From Streptomyces fildesensis (GTDB lineage Bacteria; Actinomycetota; Actinomycetes; Streptomycetales; Streptomycetaceae): a stretch of DNA of 64,000 bases. The stretch covers positions 1 to 64,000 of the forward strand of contig NZ_JAAIKO010000003.1 of the NCBI RefSeq assembly GCF_016107395.1. The letters are read 5' to 3'. Numbering within the stretch: the first letter of the stretch is position 1; every line of letters starts with the position of its first letter. The notes under the pieces were generated by a model. It was not told where the DNA came from, searched no databases, and saw only the letters and a list, made by a program, of their open reading frames with translations. Shown here piece after piece: positions 54,129-63,422 of this stretch. The position numbers and the translations under genes were made by a program.

Positions 54129-54959
54129 GTGACTTCTGCGCATGCGGTCCGGGATGCGTTCCCGGACGGGAACCCGATCCAGGTCGTCGCCCACCGAGGG
54201 GCGTCCGAGGACGTACCCGAACATACGCTCGCGGCCTACCGCAGGGCCATCGAGGACGGTGCCGACGCCCTGGAATGCGACATCCGGCTGACGGCCGACG
54301 GCGAACTGGTCTGTGTCCACGACTGGCGCGTGAACCGTACGTCCAACGGCCGCGGCGCCGTCTCGTCGATGGAGCTGGCCGACCTCGCCACGCTCGACTT
54401 CGGTTCGTGGAAGGGGCAGCACACCGACGGTGAGGCCCCGGACACCACCGACGACGAGCGCAGCAGCGTGCTGACCCTGGAGCGGCTGCTGGAACTGGTG
54501 GCGGACACCGAACGGCGGGTCGAGCTGGCGATCGAGACCAAGCACCCCACCCGCTGGGCCGGCCAGGTCGAGGAGCGGCTGCTGGAACTGCTGCGCCGCT
54601 TCGGCCTCGACGCGCCGCCGCCGGGGGAGCGCTCCGCGGTGCGCGTCATGAGCTTCTCGTCCCGTTCGCTGCGCCGCGTGCACACGGCGGCGCCGGCGCT
54701 GCCGACCGTCTATCTGATGCAGTACGTCTCGCCGCGGCACCGCGACGGCAGGCTGCCCGCCGGGGTGCGCATCGCCGGTCCGAGCATGCGGATCCTGCGG
54801 GCGAATCCGGGGTACGTCGCACGGCTGCACCGGGCCGGGCACCGGGTCCATGTGTGGACGGTGAACGAGCCGGCGGACGTCGACCTGTGTGTGCGGCTCG
54901 GGGTCGATGCGATCATCACCAATCGGCCGAAGCTGGTGCTGTCCCAATTGGGGCGGTAA
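54129..54959 (+). CDS. Glycerophosphodiester phosphodiesterase
   Basis: This 276-residue GDPD-family TIM barrel starts at GTG 54129. Catalytic residues are visible: VVAHRGASEDVPEHTL (His22), ALECDIRLTADGELVCVHD (Glu49, Asp51, His64), then ELAIETKHPTR and VHVWTVNEPADV. No signal peptide is present, so it is probably cytosolic and hydrolyses glycerophosphodiesters to glycerol 3-phosphate. An insertion of about 30 residues (TDGEAPDTTDDERSSVLTL) follows strand 2. It is divergent from the HtrA gene. Confidence 0.92.
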   Translation: MTSAHAVRDAFPDGNPIQVVAHRGASEDVPEHTLAAYRRAIEDGADALECDIRLTADGELVCVHDWRVNRTSNGRGAVSSMELADLATLDFGSWKGQHTDGEAPDTTDDERSSVLTLERLLELVADTERRVELAIETKHPTRWAGQVEERLLELLRRFGLDAPPPGERSAVRVMSFSSRSLRRVHTAAPALPTVYLMQYVSPRHRDGRLPAGVRIAGPSMRILRANPGYVARLHRAGHRVHVWTVNEPADVDLCVRLGVDAIITNRPKLVLSQLGR

Positions 54960-55102
54960 ATAACGGTATTACGGGGAGTGCACCGGCGCGTTCGGACCGT
55001 GTTCGACCGATGTGAGTGCCCCAATAGATCGCAGTTGGCTTGTTTCCGGTCCAGTCCAAGGGGGCATTCATCCCGTGGCGTGGGGTGAAGGAGGTCTCGG
55101 GG

Positions 55103-55648
55103 GTGGCGTTGGTGGTGGCCCAAGAGGTGCCGACGTCCTCGACCATGGCCCTGTCGCATGGTCCGATGGGCGTGGCGGAGGCACGGCGCAGGCTCCGTAG
55201 TGAGCTGTGTGCGCACGAGGTGCCGGAGCCGGTGGTGGACGACGCGGTGCTGATCCTGTCGGAGTTGCTGAGCAACTCCTACCGGCACGCGCGTCCCCTC
55301 TGCGACGGCCCGGACGAACGACCCGGCGAGGCGGACGACGCGGCCGACCCCTGCGGCATCCGCGCCGCGTGGCGGATCGGTGACGACGGCCTGCTCAGCG
55401 TGGAAGTGACCGACGGCGGCGGCCCGACCCGCCCGCTGCCGGCCAGCCCGTCGCTCACCGCACGGGGCGGCCGCGGACTGGGCATCGTCAGCAACCTGTC
55501 GCTGCGCTGGGGCGTGCGGGACGGGCCCGGCGAGGTCACCGTATGGGCCCTGCTGCCGGTCAGAAGCCGCCACGCGCGGCGCGACGACCTGGTGCCGCGG
55601 CTGGACATCCCCATCGATTTCGCGGACCCGTTCGACGATCTTCCGTAG
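55103..55648 (+). CDS. RsbW-like ATP-binding protein (HATPase_c)
   Basis: The protein has 181 residues from GTG 55103, chosen because AAGGAGG lies seven bases upstream; longer in-frame starts lack one. The GHKL fold shows ILSELLSNSYRHA (N box), VEVTDGGGPTRPLP (G1) and GGRGLGIVSNLSLRWG (G2). No HisKA domain is present, so it belongs to the anti-sigma or regulatory ATPase class abundant in streptomycetes. It is monocistronic, with an acidic tail (DIPIDFADPFDDLP). Confidence 0.85.
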   Translation: MALVVAQEVPTSSTMALSHGPMGVAEARRRLRSELCAHEVPEPVVDDAVLILSELLSNSYRHARPLCDGPDERPGEADDAADPCGIRAAWRIGDDGLLSVEVTDGGGPTRPLPASPSLTARGGRGLGIVSNLSLRWGVRDGPGEVTVWALLPVRSRHARRDDLVPRLDIPIDFADPFDDLP

Positions 55649-55821
55649 CGGTCCCGGGGCGGAGCCCGTCCCGGACAAGGCCGCGAGGCAGCGTTCTGAC
55701 GGCGATTGTTCGCCGCTCTTTCCCGGATCCGTCGAAGGTTTCCCCCGCGCGTTTCCGGCTGGGGGCCCGGCGAGCGCTAGGCTCACGGCCGAAACGTAGC
55801 CGTACCGGGAGAGATCGAGCC

Positions 55822-56784
55822 ATGGCCAAGAAGCGCCCGACGAAGACGAATGCCCCGCAGATCGTCGACGGGGAGATCCCAGTAGTCGGCGCGCGGGAGC
55901 CGTGCCCCTGCAACTCCGGCCGCCGGTACAAGGCGTGCCACGGCCGCGAGGCCTCGCACGCGGTGACCGAGCTGGTCCTGCGGCCCTTCGAGGGGCTGCC
56001 CGGCGAATGCGACTGGGTGGCGCTCCGCGAGCTGGTGCCGGCCGCCACCGTCGAGCTGACGCTCAAGGGCGGGCTGCCCGCCGACGTGCCGTCGCTGACG
56101 CTGGCGACCGTGCTGCCGATGGCGTGGCCGGGGCTGCGCCGCGACAGCGGCAAGGTCCTGCTGGGCCTGCAGAACGACACGGCCTCCGGCGACCTCAGCC
56201 GCGGTCTCGCCGACATCCTGCAGCGCGCGCTGACCGCCGAGCCGGGCTCGCCCGTCGAGGGCGCGCGCACCGACGGCGACGGCCCGCGCATGCAGGACCT
56301 GCTGGACCTGGACGCGCCGTTCGAGCCCGTGGTGCACACCGGCTTCGAGTTCTGGCTGGAGAACGCCGGTGACGCCTCCGGCGACATCGCGGCCTCGCTG
56401 GAACGCGCCAACGCCGCGGCGATCCCGACCGTCCGGCTGTCCGGTGTGGACGCCGCGTACTGGTGCGAGACGCCGGACAAGAACCACCTGCGCTGGGTGA
56501 TGTCGCACCCGGAGGAGCAGCTCCTCGACGCCATGGCGCGGCTGCACGCCGCCGGGGCGTCCTCGCTCGGCGACAACACCCGCCTGGTCGGCTCGTTCCG
56601 TGCGCACGGGCTGGTCGTGCCGGTGTGGGACCTGCCGGTGGGCATGGGCGCGGACGAGGTCGAGAAGCCGGCCGCCGCGTTCGGCGAGCGGCTCCTGGAG
56701 GCGCTCGGTGCGACCGCGCCGCTGACCGGGGACGAGCGCCGCGCCCGCAGCGGCTTCATGAACCGGCAGATCACGCTCAGCTGA
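55822..56784 (+). CDS. DUF5926 protein with N-terminal SEC-C zinc motif
   Basis: This 320-residue protein from ATG 55822 has a Lys-rich N-terminus and a SEC-C-type zinc motif PCPCNSGRRYKACHG at residues 33-47. The rest is an alpha/beta region conserved in actinobacteria (DUF5926) without a catalytic motif I can name (LVLRPFEGLPGECDWVALRE, FWLENAGDASGDIAASLERA). SEC-C motifs bind SecB or ribosomal components in other proteins; the role here is unknown. Confidence 0.85.
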   Translation: MAKKRPTKTNAPQIVDGEIPVVGAREPCPCNSGRRYKACHGREASHAVTELVLRPFEGLPGECDWVALRELVPAATVELTLKGGLPADVPSLTLATVLPMAWPGLRRDSGKVLLGLQNDTASGDLSRGLADILQRALTAEPGSPVEGARTDGDGPRMQDLLDLDAPFEPVVHTGFEFWLENAGDASGDIAASLERANAAAIPTVRLSGVDAAYWCETPDKNHLRWVMSHPEEQLLDAMARLHAAGASSLGDNTRLVGSFRAHGLVVPVWDLPVGMGADEVEKPAAAFGERLLEALGATAPLTGDERRARSGFMNRQITLS

Positions 56785-56934
56785 GCCGGGCGGAACGGAG
56801 GCGGCCCGCACTGCGGCGGGCCGCCGCGGAACGAGTGACTCCGGTCACAACTCCGCCTGCCCACCGGCAATTACGGCTTCCGGCTCCTTCTCGCGAATTT
56901 GCGTACGGAAGAATTCTTGTTACCGTTTAAACAG

Positions 56935-56976
56935 CCCGGTCGCTGGTGCATCCCCCGTCGCCAGCGACCGGGTTTT
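56935..56976 (+). terminator. Stem-loop with C-rich loop, terminator or small RNA 3' end
   Basis: CCCGGTCGCTGG (56935-56946) pairs perfectly with CCAGCGACCGGG (56961-56972), followed by TTTT. The 14-base loop contains five consecutive C. A promoter-like TTGCGT and TACCGT pair lies about 15-40 bases upstream, so an independent short RNA is possible. It lies 150 bases from the DUF5926 stop. Confidence 0.55.
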
Positions 56977-57053
56977 GCCATGCCCGGATCCGCCCCTCAC
57001 CAGGCGATGTCCGGAAGTTGATCTACATTGGCTGATTTTCTGTTCAGCTATTG

Positions 57054-57701
57054 CTACCGATTGCTACCGGCCCGTAGCAGCATTCGCTCACTTCCCGCCG
57101 AAGCGAACTCCGCAACAGCGCTGTAGATCTCCGCCGTGCCGTCATCCGGCGAAACCGCTTTCACCGTCCGCTCGCGCGGCGTCTCGCACGAACCGGGACC
57201 GTTCCCCGCCCCGACGGAGCACTCCACCCGTACCGTCCGGCCGTCGGGGCGCATCAGGGTCAGCACTCCGCCGAGCGGGCCGCCGGTCCCGTTCCGGTAG
57301 TACGTACGGGCCCAGGTGTCGCCGCCTACGGCGATGGTGCAGGTCTGCGCCTGGACGCCCTCGGGCGAGGTGAGTTGGGGCCCGCAGGCCGCGACCGGCC
57401 GCAGCGCGCCGGAGCCGGCGCCCGGACCCGCAGCCGAGCCCCCGGACGGCCCTGGAGCGTTACCTGCGGCCGAAGAACCGCCGGAGGCCGGCCCGAGCCC
57501 CGGGAGCAGGCCGTCGACGGTCCCCGCGCCGGTACCGTCCGCCACCCCTGGCACGGACTGCGGCCTGTCGCTCCGTGCGGCGCGGGCCGGCGGACCCGCG
57601 GGGCCGGAGGGACCCGCCGTGGCGGCGGCCAACGGCAGCACCACCGCCAGCGCGATCACACTGGTGAGGGCGATCATGCGCAGATTCGGAGCGCGCTCCA
57701 T
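57054..57701 (-). CDS. Secreted or anchored hypothetical protein
   Basis: The protein has 215 residues from ATG 57701. An N-terminal signal or anchor (MIALTSVIALAVVLPLAAAT) is followed by a Gly/Pro/Ala-rich spacer (about 30-100) and a C-terminal domain with three Cys (ACGPQL, QTCTIA, ECSVGAG) plus a fourth (SCETPRERTVK). GGDTWARTYYRNGTGG suggests a small beta domain. I do not recognise the family. It faces the DUF5926 gene across the C-loop hairpin. Confidence 0.75.
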   Translation of the reverse strand: MERAPNLRMIALTSVIALAVVLPLAAATAGPSGPAGPPARAARSDRPQSVPGVADGTGAGTVDGLLPGLGPASGGSSAAGNAPGPSGGSAAGPGAGSGALRPVAACGPQLTSPEGVQAQTCTIAVGGDTWARTYYRNGTGGPLGGVLTLMRPDGRTVRVECSVGAGNGPGSCETPRERTVKAVSPDDGTAEIYSAVAEFASAGSERMLLRAGSNR

Positions 57702-57920
57702 CGGGTTCCACCTGTCAAGGATTGCGGCTGGTGCGGTGCGCCGAACATATCGGGCCCATCACGCAGAAAAGAGGGCCATTGCCCCGTATACCGGGCAACG
57801 GCCCCCTGCTGCTACCCGAACGAGTGACGCCGCCGAGAGCCCGCCGGACCGGGCCGACGAGCGCCTCTCCCCGGCCCCCTCATCACGTGGAGGCGTGTCC
57901 CGTCAGTACGTGAGGTGCGT

Positions 57921-58607
57921 TCAGTACGTGAGGTGCGTTCCGTCCGGTGCCGTCCGGCCCGCGCGGACGAGGGTGTCCACGATGAGCGCCACGCTCGGCA
58001 GCCACGGCGACGTGGCGCCGTCGTCGACCACCGGCGGCCGGATCCACCGCAGTTGTCCCCCGCTGCTGCTCGACGGCGGCAGCGCCACGTAGCCGCCCTC
58101 CCCGTGATAGCGCAATGAGCTGGGCACCCATTCGTGGGAATCGAGCAACTCGCCCAACTCCTCCAGGGAGTACGGGGCGACGAGCAGAACGAAGCGCGTC
58201 GGGGTGGCCACCACCGGGCCGAGCCGGACGCCCAGCCGGTCGAGGGTGTCCAGGGCCCGCGCACCGGCCACGGCCGGCAGGCTGACCGCCGAGACGCGGT
58301 CGCCCGTCGCGAGCACCACGGGCGCGTCGGGGCGGGCCGTCCACCACCAGCGCACCATGCGCGGGTCGCGGGTGGCCGCCATGAGTCCGGGATCGTGCGG
58401 GTGCACGCCGGGGACGGGGCAGTCCGGGCGTGGGCAGGCGCATGGCTGCGCCCCCGCCGCCCGCCAGGAACCGCGGCGGTCGTGCCCGACACCGGGCACC
58501 ACCGGCCATTTCCACTGTTCCGTGTAGGTGAGAACCGCGCTGAGCAGCGCGGACTGGCCTCTCCACCGGAACGAGAGCTTGCGTCGCCTTCCGAGGATCT
58601 CGCGCAT
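57921..58607 (-). CDS. Chromosomal prim-pol-like protein
   Basis: The protein has 228 residues from ATG 58607. It resembles the N-terminal prim-pol fold (QWKWPVVPGVGHDRRGSWRA, CACPRPDCPVPGVHPHDPGL with a Cys cluster, then WWTARPDAPVVLATGDRVSA). The catalytic Asp pair found in the AICE and 30633 proteins (DLD) is replaced by SAVSLPAVAG, so polymerase activity is doubtful. It may be a conserved actinobacterial derivative with another role. Confidence 0.75.
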   Translation of the reverse strand: MREILGRRRKLSFRWRGQSALLSAVLTYTEQWKWPVVPGVGHDRRGSWRAAGAQPCACPRPDCPVPGVHPHDPGLMAATRDPRMVRWWWTARPDAPVVLATGDRVSAVSLPAVAGARALDTLDRLGVRLGPVVATPTRFVLLVAPYSLEELGELLDSHEWVPSSLRYHGEGGYVALPPSSSSGGQLRWIRPPVVDDGATSPWLPSVALIVDTLVRAGRTAPDGTHLTY

Positions 58608-59186
58608 AGCGCAAAGTTCCTTTCCGTTAACGCTCAGAGGATCTGCCCATGACACAACGTAATCTCGAGCACACCGCTTACAAGGCAGCGCATCACGCTG
58701 CTAGCCGAGCGTGGAACGTGGCGAGGGGTGGCGCACGCATGGCGCTTGCTGTTCTGTCTGCTCTGTATGCCGCGCTGTGCGGTTCCGCTGGGGGTGGGAA
58801 CACCCCGCCACTCGGGGGTAGGCCGGCCGTCATCTACTAGTAGGACGCTGGAGCCAGACACCGGGTTCCTACCCACCACCGTGAATATGACGCGCTGTTG
58901 GACGGCATCAGTCGACCGTCAATTGTCTTCGGGTGTGGTCATTTTCGGCCAAGCTTTCGGAGTACGACACCACTCCTTCTACCAGCACAATCCTGGACAT
59001 GCCCACGATCAGGCGTGTACAAGTGGAAACCTGGTAGCGGCGCAGCACGATATGGGGGTTTGCGATGCTATTGACGCAATTGACCTGCTTCATCAAGCCC
59101 CGCACGCGAGTCGGCAAAAATCCTGAATCGCCGACAAATAGCACTGTTCGTCGCGCAGGCCGTGATCTCACGGGAAGCCGTCGGCC
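58608..59186. other. Long intergenic region upstream of the PP2C gene
   Basis: About 580 bases. A 63-codon frame at 58649-58840 has an ATG behind GAGG, but its third positions are not GC-biased, so I do not call it. The stretch 58910-59130 is AT-rich for this genome and probably holds the PP2C promoter. Confidence 0.45.
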
Positions 59187-60731
59187 ATGAGCACCACCCG
59201 GGTGCCAAAAGTGGCCGGAACCAAGCCACCCATTCCCGCCGCGCCACACACTTCCGCCCCTGCGGCCGAATGCCGCCCCGTGGATCGGCTCGCCGCCGTC
59301 CAGGACCGGCTGGCCTGTTGGATCTCCGATCTCACCACACTCCATGAGCTCACCGAACGCCTCGCGCGCACCACCGGCCTCGACGAAGCGCTGCGGGAAG
59401 TGCTGCGGGCCGGCGCCGCGTTGGTCGGTGCGCGCCGCGGTCTGCTCGTGCTGGAACCCGCCGACCGGCTGGGTCCCGACACCACCGTCGGCCTCGGCCT
59501 CGGCCACGCCGACCTGGGCACCATCGAGACCGTGCCGCACGGCGCCGCCTCCTACGGGATCCTGCTCGACGGCACCGACGAGAGCACCGGCAGCACCGCC
59601 GGCGCGGCCATCCCCGGCGGCCCCACCGGCACCGGGGACGGCCCGGACGGGACCGCGCCCGCGGACACCTCGGCGCCCACGACAACGCCCGTGACGACAC
59701 CCACGACCGCTGCCGCGAACGCGTCCGGCGCCACGGAGAGCGACCGTCCCGCGGGCCGCGACGAGATCATCCACCCCGATCTGCCCCACGAGCCCGGCCT
59801 CGACCCGCGGCACCGCGAGGTCGCCGCGCACCTCGGCTTCGACGCCAGCTACGCGCTGCGGCTCACCACCGAGCGGACCGGCCACCTCGGCGCGGCCGTC
59901 TGGCTGTACGACGAACCCGCCGCGCCGGTCGAACGCCAGCGCCATCTCGTCGGTCTCTACGGCCGGTACGCCGCCGAACACATCGCCCGCCAGCTGGAAC
60001 TGAGCCGCGCCCGCGGCACCCTCGCCACCCTCGCCGAGGAGCTGCTGCCCGCCCGGCTGCCGCGGGTCGCCGGCGTACGGATGGCCGTACGCCACGACAC
60101 CGGGCCGCGGGGCGGCGGCGACTGGTACGACGCGCTGCCACTCCCCGAAGGCGCGCTCGGCCTCGCGGTCGGCGGCGTCACCGGCTCCGGTCCCAGCGCG
60201 GTCGCCGCGATGGGCCGGCTGCGGGCGTCGCTGCGGGCCTACGCCGTCATGGAGGGCGAGGACCCGGTCGCCGTCCTGTCCGACCTGGAGCTGCTGCTGC
60301 GGCTCACCGAGCCCGCCCGTTCGGCGACCGCGCTGTTCGCGTACGCGGAACCCGATCAGCACAAGCTCGTCCTGGCCGGCGCGGGACACTGCCCGCCGCT
60401 GATCATCGGCGACCACCGGATCGAGTACGTCGAGACCTCGCTGTCGGCCCCGCTGGGCATGCTGAGCTGCTGGGAGGCTCCCAGCGTCGAGGTCCGGCCG
60501 GAGCCCGGAGAAACGCTGCTGCTCTACACCGACGGCCTGCTGCACCGCACCGGCGAACCGATGGACCGCGCGCTCGCCCGGCTGCACGCCGCCGCCCAGA
60601 GCGCGCCGCGCGCCACCCGCGACGACCCGGACCTGCTCGCCGACCACGTGCTGCGCACCGTGCTGCCGGACGGGCTCGACACCCTCGACAGCGCGGAGGA
60701 CGTCGTCCTGCTCGTCGTCCGCTTCGACTGA
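59187..60731 (+). CDS. SpoIIE/PP2C-family serine phosphatase with GAF-like sensor
   Basis: The protein has 514 residues from ATG 59187. Residues about 35-270 are a GAF-like sensor (LTERLARTTGLDEALREVLR, ARRGLLVLEPADR) interrupted by a Gly/Thr-rich insert (about 130-195). Residues about 290-514 are the phosphatase: ARLPRVAGVRMAVRHDTGPR, GGGDWYDALPLPEGALGLAV (metal Asp), LLLYTDGLLHR and EDVVLLVVRFD. The second metal Asp (usually GDVxGHG) is altered to GGVTGSG, which may weaken activity. It would dephosphorylate anti-anti-sigma STAS proteins. Confidence 0.88.
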   Translation: MSTTRVPKVAGTKPPIPAAPHTSAPAAECRPVDRLAAVQDRLACWISDLTTLHELTERLARTTGLDEALREVLRAGAALVGARRGLLVLEPADRLGPDTTVGLGLGHADLGTIETVPHGAASYGILLDGTDESTGSTAGAAIPGGPTGTGDGPDGTAPADTSAPTTTPVTTPTTAAANASGATESDRPAGRDEIIHPDLPHEPGLDPRHREVAAHLGFDASYALRLTTERTGHLGAAVWLYDEPAAPVERQRHLVGLYGRYAAEHIARQLELSRARGTLATLAEELLPARLPRVAGVRMAVRHDTGPRGGGDWYDALPLPEGALGLAVGGVTGSGPSAVAAMGRLRASLRAYAVMEGEDPVAVLSDLELLLRLTEPARSATALFAYAEPDQHKLVLAGAGHCPPLIIGDHRIEYVETSLSAPLGMLSCWEAPSVEVRPEPGETLLLYTDGLLHRTGEPMDRALARLHAAAQSAPRATRDDPDLLADHVLRTVLPDGLDTLDSAEDVVLLVVRFD

Positions 60732-60878
60732 GCCCCCCATCCCCCCGAACCCGCTGGACCCCCCTGGACCCGCCAGAACCCGCCAGGTCCGCTTTGCCGC
60801 ACTTCGTGACCTAAGCCCTCTGTAACCGGCCTTCCGTACGCACATACGATGGATCGGTCTATTGCGAGGAGGCAGGAC

Positions 60879-62330
60879 GTGTCCGAAGAGGTCGAAGCGG
60901 CCGAAGAGCAGCCGATCAAGCAGCGTAAGAACGGTCTCTACCCCGAGGTCTCCGACGAGCTCGCCGAGCTGATGAAGTCCGAGTGGGCCGACACCGAACT
61001 GCACGACCTGCGGCCGATCGCCCAGGCGCCCCACGCCGCCCGCCGCCGGGCCGCGCTGTCCGCCCGTTTCCCGGGCGAGCGGCTGGTCATCCCGGCGGGC
61101 AACCTCAAGACGCGCTCCAACGACACGGAATACCCCTTCCGCGCGTCCAGTGAGTACGTCCACCTCACCGGTGACCAGACGCAGGACGCCGTCCTGGTCC
61201 TGGAGCCCGCCAAGGGCGGCCAGGGGCACGACGCGACCGCGTACCTGCTCCCCCGCTCCAGCCGCGAGAACGGCGAGTTCTGGCTCGACGGCCAGGGCGA
61301 GCTGTGGACCGGCCGCCGCAACAGCCTCGCCGAGGGCGCCCAGCTGCTCGGCCTGCCGTGCTCGGACGTCCGCGAGGTCGTCGCGAAGCTGGCCGTGGCG
61401 ACCGGACCCGTACGGGTGGTGCGCGGCTACGACGCGGGCGTCGAGGGCGCGCTGACCGACAAGGTCACCGCCGAGCGCGACGCCGAGCTGAAGGAGTTCC
61501 TCTCCGAGCTCCGGCTGGTCAAGGACGAGTGGGAGATCGGCGAGCTGCAGGCGGCGGTCGACTCCACCGCCCGCGGCTTCGAGGACGTCGTCAAGGTGCT
61601 GGACAAGGCCGAGGCGACCTCCGAGCGCTACATCGAGGGGACGTTCTTCCTCCGGGCCCGCGTCGAGGGCAACGACATCGGCTACGGCTCGATCTGCGCG
61701 GCAGGACCGCACGCCACCACCCTGCACTGGGTGCGCAACGACGGCCCGGTCCGCTCCGGCGAGCTGCTGCTCCTGGACGCCGGTGTGGAGACCCACAGCC
61801 TCTACACCGCCGATGTCACCCGGACCCTGCCGATCAACGGCCGGTTCAGCGACATCCAGCGCAAGATCTACGACGCGGTCTACGCGTCGCAGTCGGCGGG
61901 CATCGCGGCGGTCAAGCCCGGCGCCGCCTACCGCGACTTCCACGACGCCTCGCAGCGCGTGCTCGCCGAGAAGCTCGTCGAGTGGGGCCTCGTCGAGGGC
62001 CCGGTCGAGCGGGTCCTGGAGCTCGCCCTGCAGCGCCGCTGGACCCTGCACGGCACCGGCCACATGCTCGGCCTGGACGTCCACGACTGCGCGCACGCGC
62101 GGACCGAGACGTACGTGGACTGCGTGCTGGAGCCCGGCATGGTGCTGACCGTCGAGCCCGGTCTGTACTTCCAGGCGGACGACCTGTCGGTGCCGGCCGA
62201 GTACCGCGGCATCGGCGTCCGCATCGAGGACGACATCCTCGTGACCGCCGACGGCAACCGGAACCTGTCGGAAGGGCTGCCGCGCCGCTCCGACGAGGTC
62301 GAGGCGTGGATGGCCGGCCTCAAGGGCTGA
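60879..62330 (+). CDS. pepP: Xaa-Pro aminopeptidase (aminopeptidase P)
   Basis: This 483-residue M24B metallopeptidase starts at GTG 60879, six bases after AGGAGG. The N-terminal AMPP_N domain (about 50-190) has RRRAALSARFPGERLVIPAG. The pita-bread domain has metal ligands in LLLDAGVETHSLYTADVTRT (two Asp), HGTGHMLGLDVHD (His), LEPGMVLTVEPGLYF (Glu) and RIEDDILVT (Glu). It removes N-terminal residues before proline and is cytosolic. It is monocistronic, 147 bases after the PP2C gene. Confidence 0.95.
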   Translation: MSEEVEAAEEQPIKQRKNGLYPEVSDELAELMKSEWADTELHDLRPIAQAPHAARRRAALSARFPGERLVIPAGNLKTRSNDTEYPFRASSEYVHLTGDQTQDAVLVLEPAKGGQGHDATAYLLPRSSRENGEFWLDGQGELWTGRRNSLAEGAQLLGLPCSDVREVVAKLAVATGPVRVVRGYDAGVEGALTDKVTAERDAELKEFLSELRLVKDEWEIGELQAAVDSTARGFEDVVKVLDKAEATSERYIEGTFFLRARVEGNDIGYGSICAAGPHATTLHWVRNDGPVRSGELLLLDAGVETHSLYTADVTRTLPINGRFSDIQRKIYDAVYASQSAGIAAVKPGAAYRDFHDASQRVLAEKLVEWGLVEGPVERVLELALQRRWTLHGTGHMLGLDVHDCAHARTETYVDCVLEPGMVLTVEPGLYFQADDLSVPAEYRGIGVRIEDDILVTADGNRNLSEGLPRRSDEVEAWMAGLKG

Positions 62331-62411
62331 CACGCAGAGCTCGGCATGCGTGACCTGTGTGAACCGCCTCGGGCGCCGCGATACGGCACCCGGGGCGGTT
62401 TACTGGCCGCC

Positions 62412-62957
62412 GTGACGACAACCGACCCCGCGCTGCGCGCCCTGGCCCATCCGGTACGGCTGCGCATGCTGTCGCTGATGTGGGCCGCCCCGCTCTCCGC
62501 GGCGGAGCTCTCCCGGGAGCTGGGCATCTCGCACGCGCTGGCCAGCCAGCATCTGCGCCGGCTGGACGCCGCAGGACTCGTCGAGCTCACCGAGGTCCGC
62601 TCCCACCGGGGCGGCAGGGAACGGCGCTACCGCACCGTGCACGGCACCCCGCTGTCCAACCGGCAGGACGGCGCCCCGCTGCTCGCCGAGGCGCTCGCGC
62701 ACAACCTGCGCGACCGGGCCGCCCGCCGGGCACCCGGGCAGGACGGTGTGACCTCCGACGCGGAACTGTGGGTCGCGCCCGAGGCCTGGGACACCTTCCG
62801 CACGCGCATGGCGGAGCTCCTCGCCGACCTGCACGAGGCCGCCCGCGCCCCGCACACCCCCGGTTCGGTCCTGCTCGGCGCCACGGTGATGGCGTTCCTC
62901 GTGCAGGCCGATGAGGAGGCCGGAGAGCAGGCCGAGGAAGACCCCGCCGCCCCTTAG
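62412..62957 (+). CDS. ArsR-like helix-turn-helix regulator
   Basis: The protein has 181 residues from GTG 62412; ATG 62346 would add 22. The winged HTH reads LRALAHPVRLRMLSLMW, then LSAAELSRELGISHALASQH and LRRLDAAGLVELTEVRSHRG. No metal-binding Cys cluster is present, so it is the HTH_20-type subgroup often linked to MFS genes. The C-terminal half is helical and ends acidic. It lies 81 bases after pepP and is probably independent. Confidence 0.88.
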   Translation: MTTTDPALRALAHPVRLRMLSLMWAAPLSAAELSRELGISHALASQHLRRLDAAGLVELTEVRSHRGGRERRYRTVHGTPLSNRQDGAPLLAEALAHNLRDRAARRAPGQDGVTSDAELWVAPEAWDTFRTRMAELLADLHEAARAPHTPGSVLLGATVMAFLVQADEEAGEQAEEDPAAP

Positions 62958-62978
62958 CGCCGGAGGATCTCCCTCAGC

Positions 62979-63422
62979 TCAGGACGCCTTGAGCAGCGAG
63001 TCGTCCCGCCACTTGAGGACCTTGTCGATCGTCACCACGGCGCCGTGGCCCGGCCGGTTGTGGAAGTGGACGTGGTCCACCAGCGCCTCGATGAGGAACA
63101 GTCCCCGTCCGTCCTCGGCATGCCGGCCCTTCAGGGCCAGCGGCCGGGCGAGTTGGTGACGTGGCCGGTCGGGCGCGAAGCCCGGGCCGGAGTCGGCGAC
63201 CTCGATACGGCAGCGGTCGCCGTCGATGCGCGCCGTCACGCTGTAGTCACCCTCGCCCGCGTGTTCCACCGCGTTCGCACAGGCCTCGGACAGTGCCACC
63301 GACAGGTCGTAACAGATCTCCGGGTCCACACCGGCGGTCTGCATCGTCCCCAGCAGCAGTCGTCGGGCGAGCGGAACGCTCGCGGCCTCGCGCCGCAAGT
63401 GGAGAGACCACCAGATGCTCAT
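62979..63422 (-). CDS. RsbW-like anti-sigma/regulatory ATPase
   Basis: This 147-residue protein from ATG 63422 behind GGAGG is a compact GHKL ATPase: VALSEACANAVEHAGEGDYS (N box), IEVADSGPGFAP (G1), EDGRGLFLIEALVDHVHF (G2). It has the length and layout of RsbW or SpoIIAB-like kinases but no known partner next to it. The MEDS-STAS and PP2C proteins in this window are plausible network partners by family only. Confidence 0.88.
   Translation of the reverse strand: MSIWWSLHLRREAASVPLARRLLLGTMQTAGVDPEICYDLSVALSEACANAVEHAGEGDYSVTARIDGDRCRIEVADSGPGFAPDRPRHQLARPLALKGRHAEDGRGLFLIEALVDHVHFHNRPGHGAVVTIDKVLKWRDDSLLKAS

Noticed and set aside
58649..58840. 63-codon plus-strand frame with GAGG before the ATG
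   Set aside because: Third codon positions are not GC-enriched and no family is recognised; kept only as a note in the intergenic entry.
58908..62333. A 1141-codon minus-strand open frame opposite the PP2C and pepP genes
   Set aside because: It is an antisense shadow with no recognisable motif; the plus strand encodes intact PP2C and aminopeptidase P motifs.
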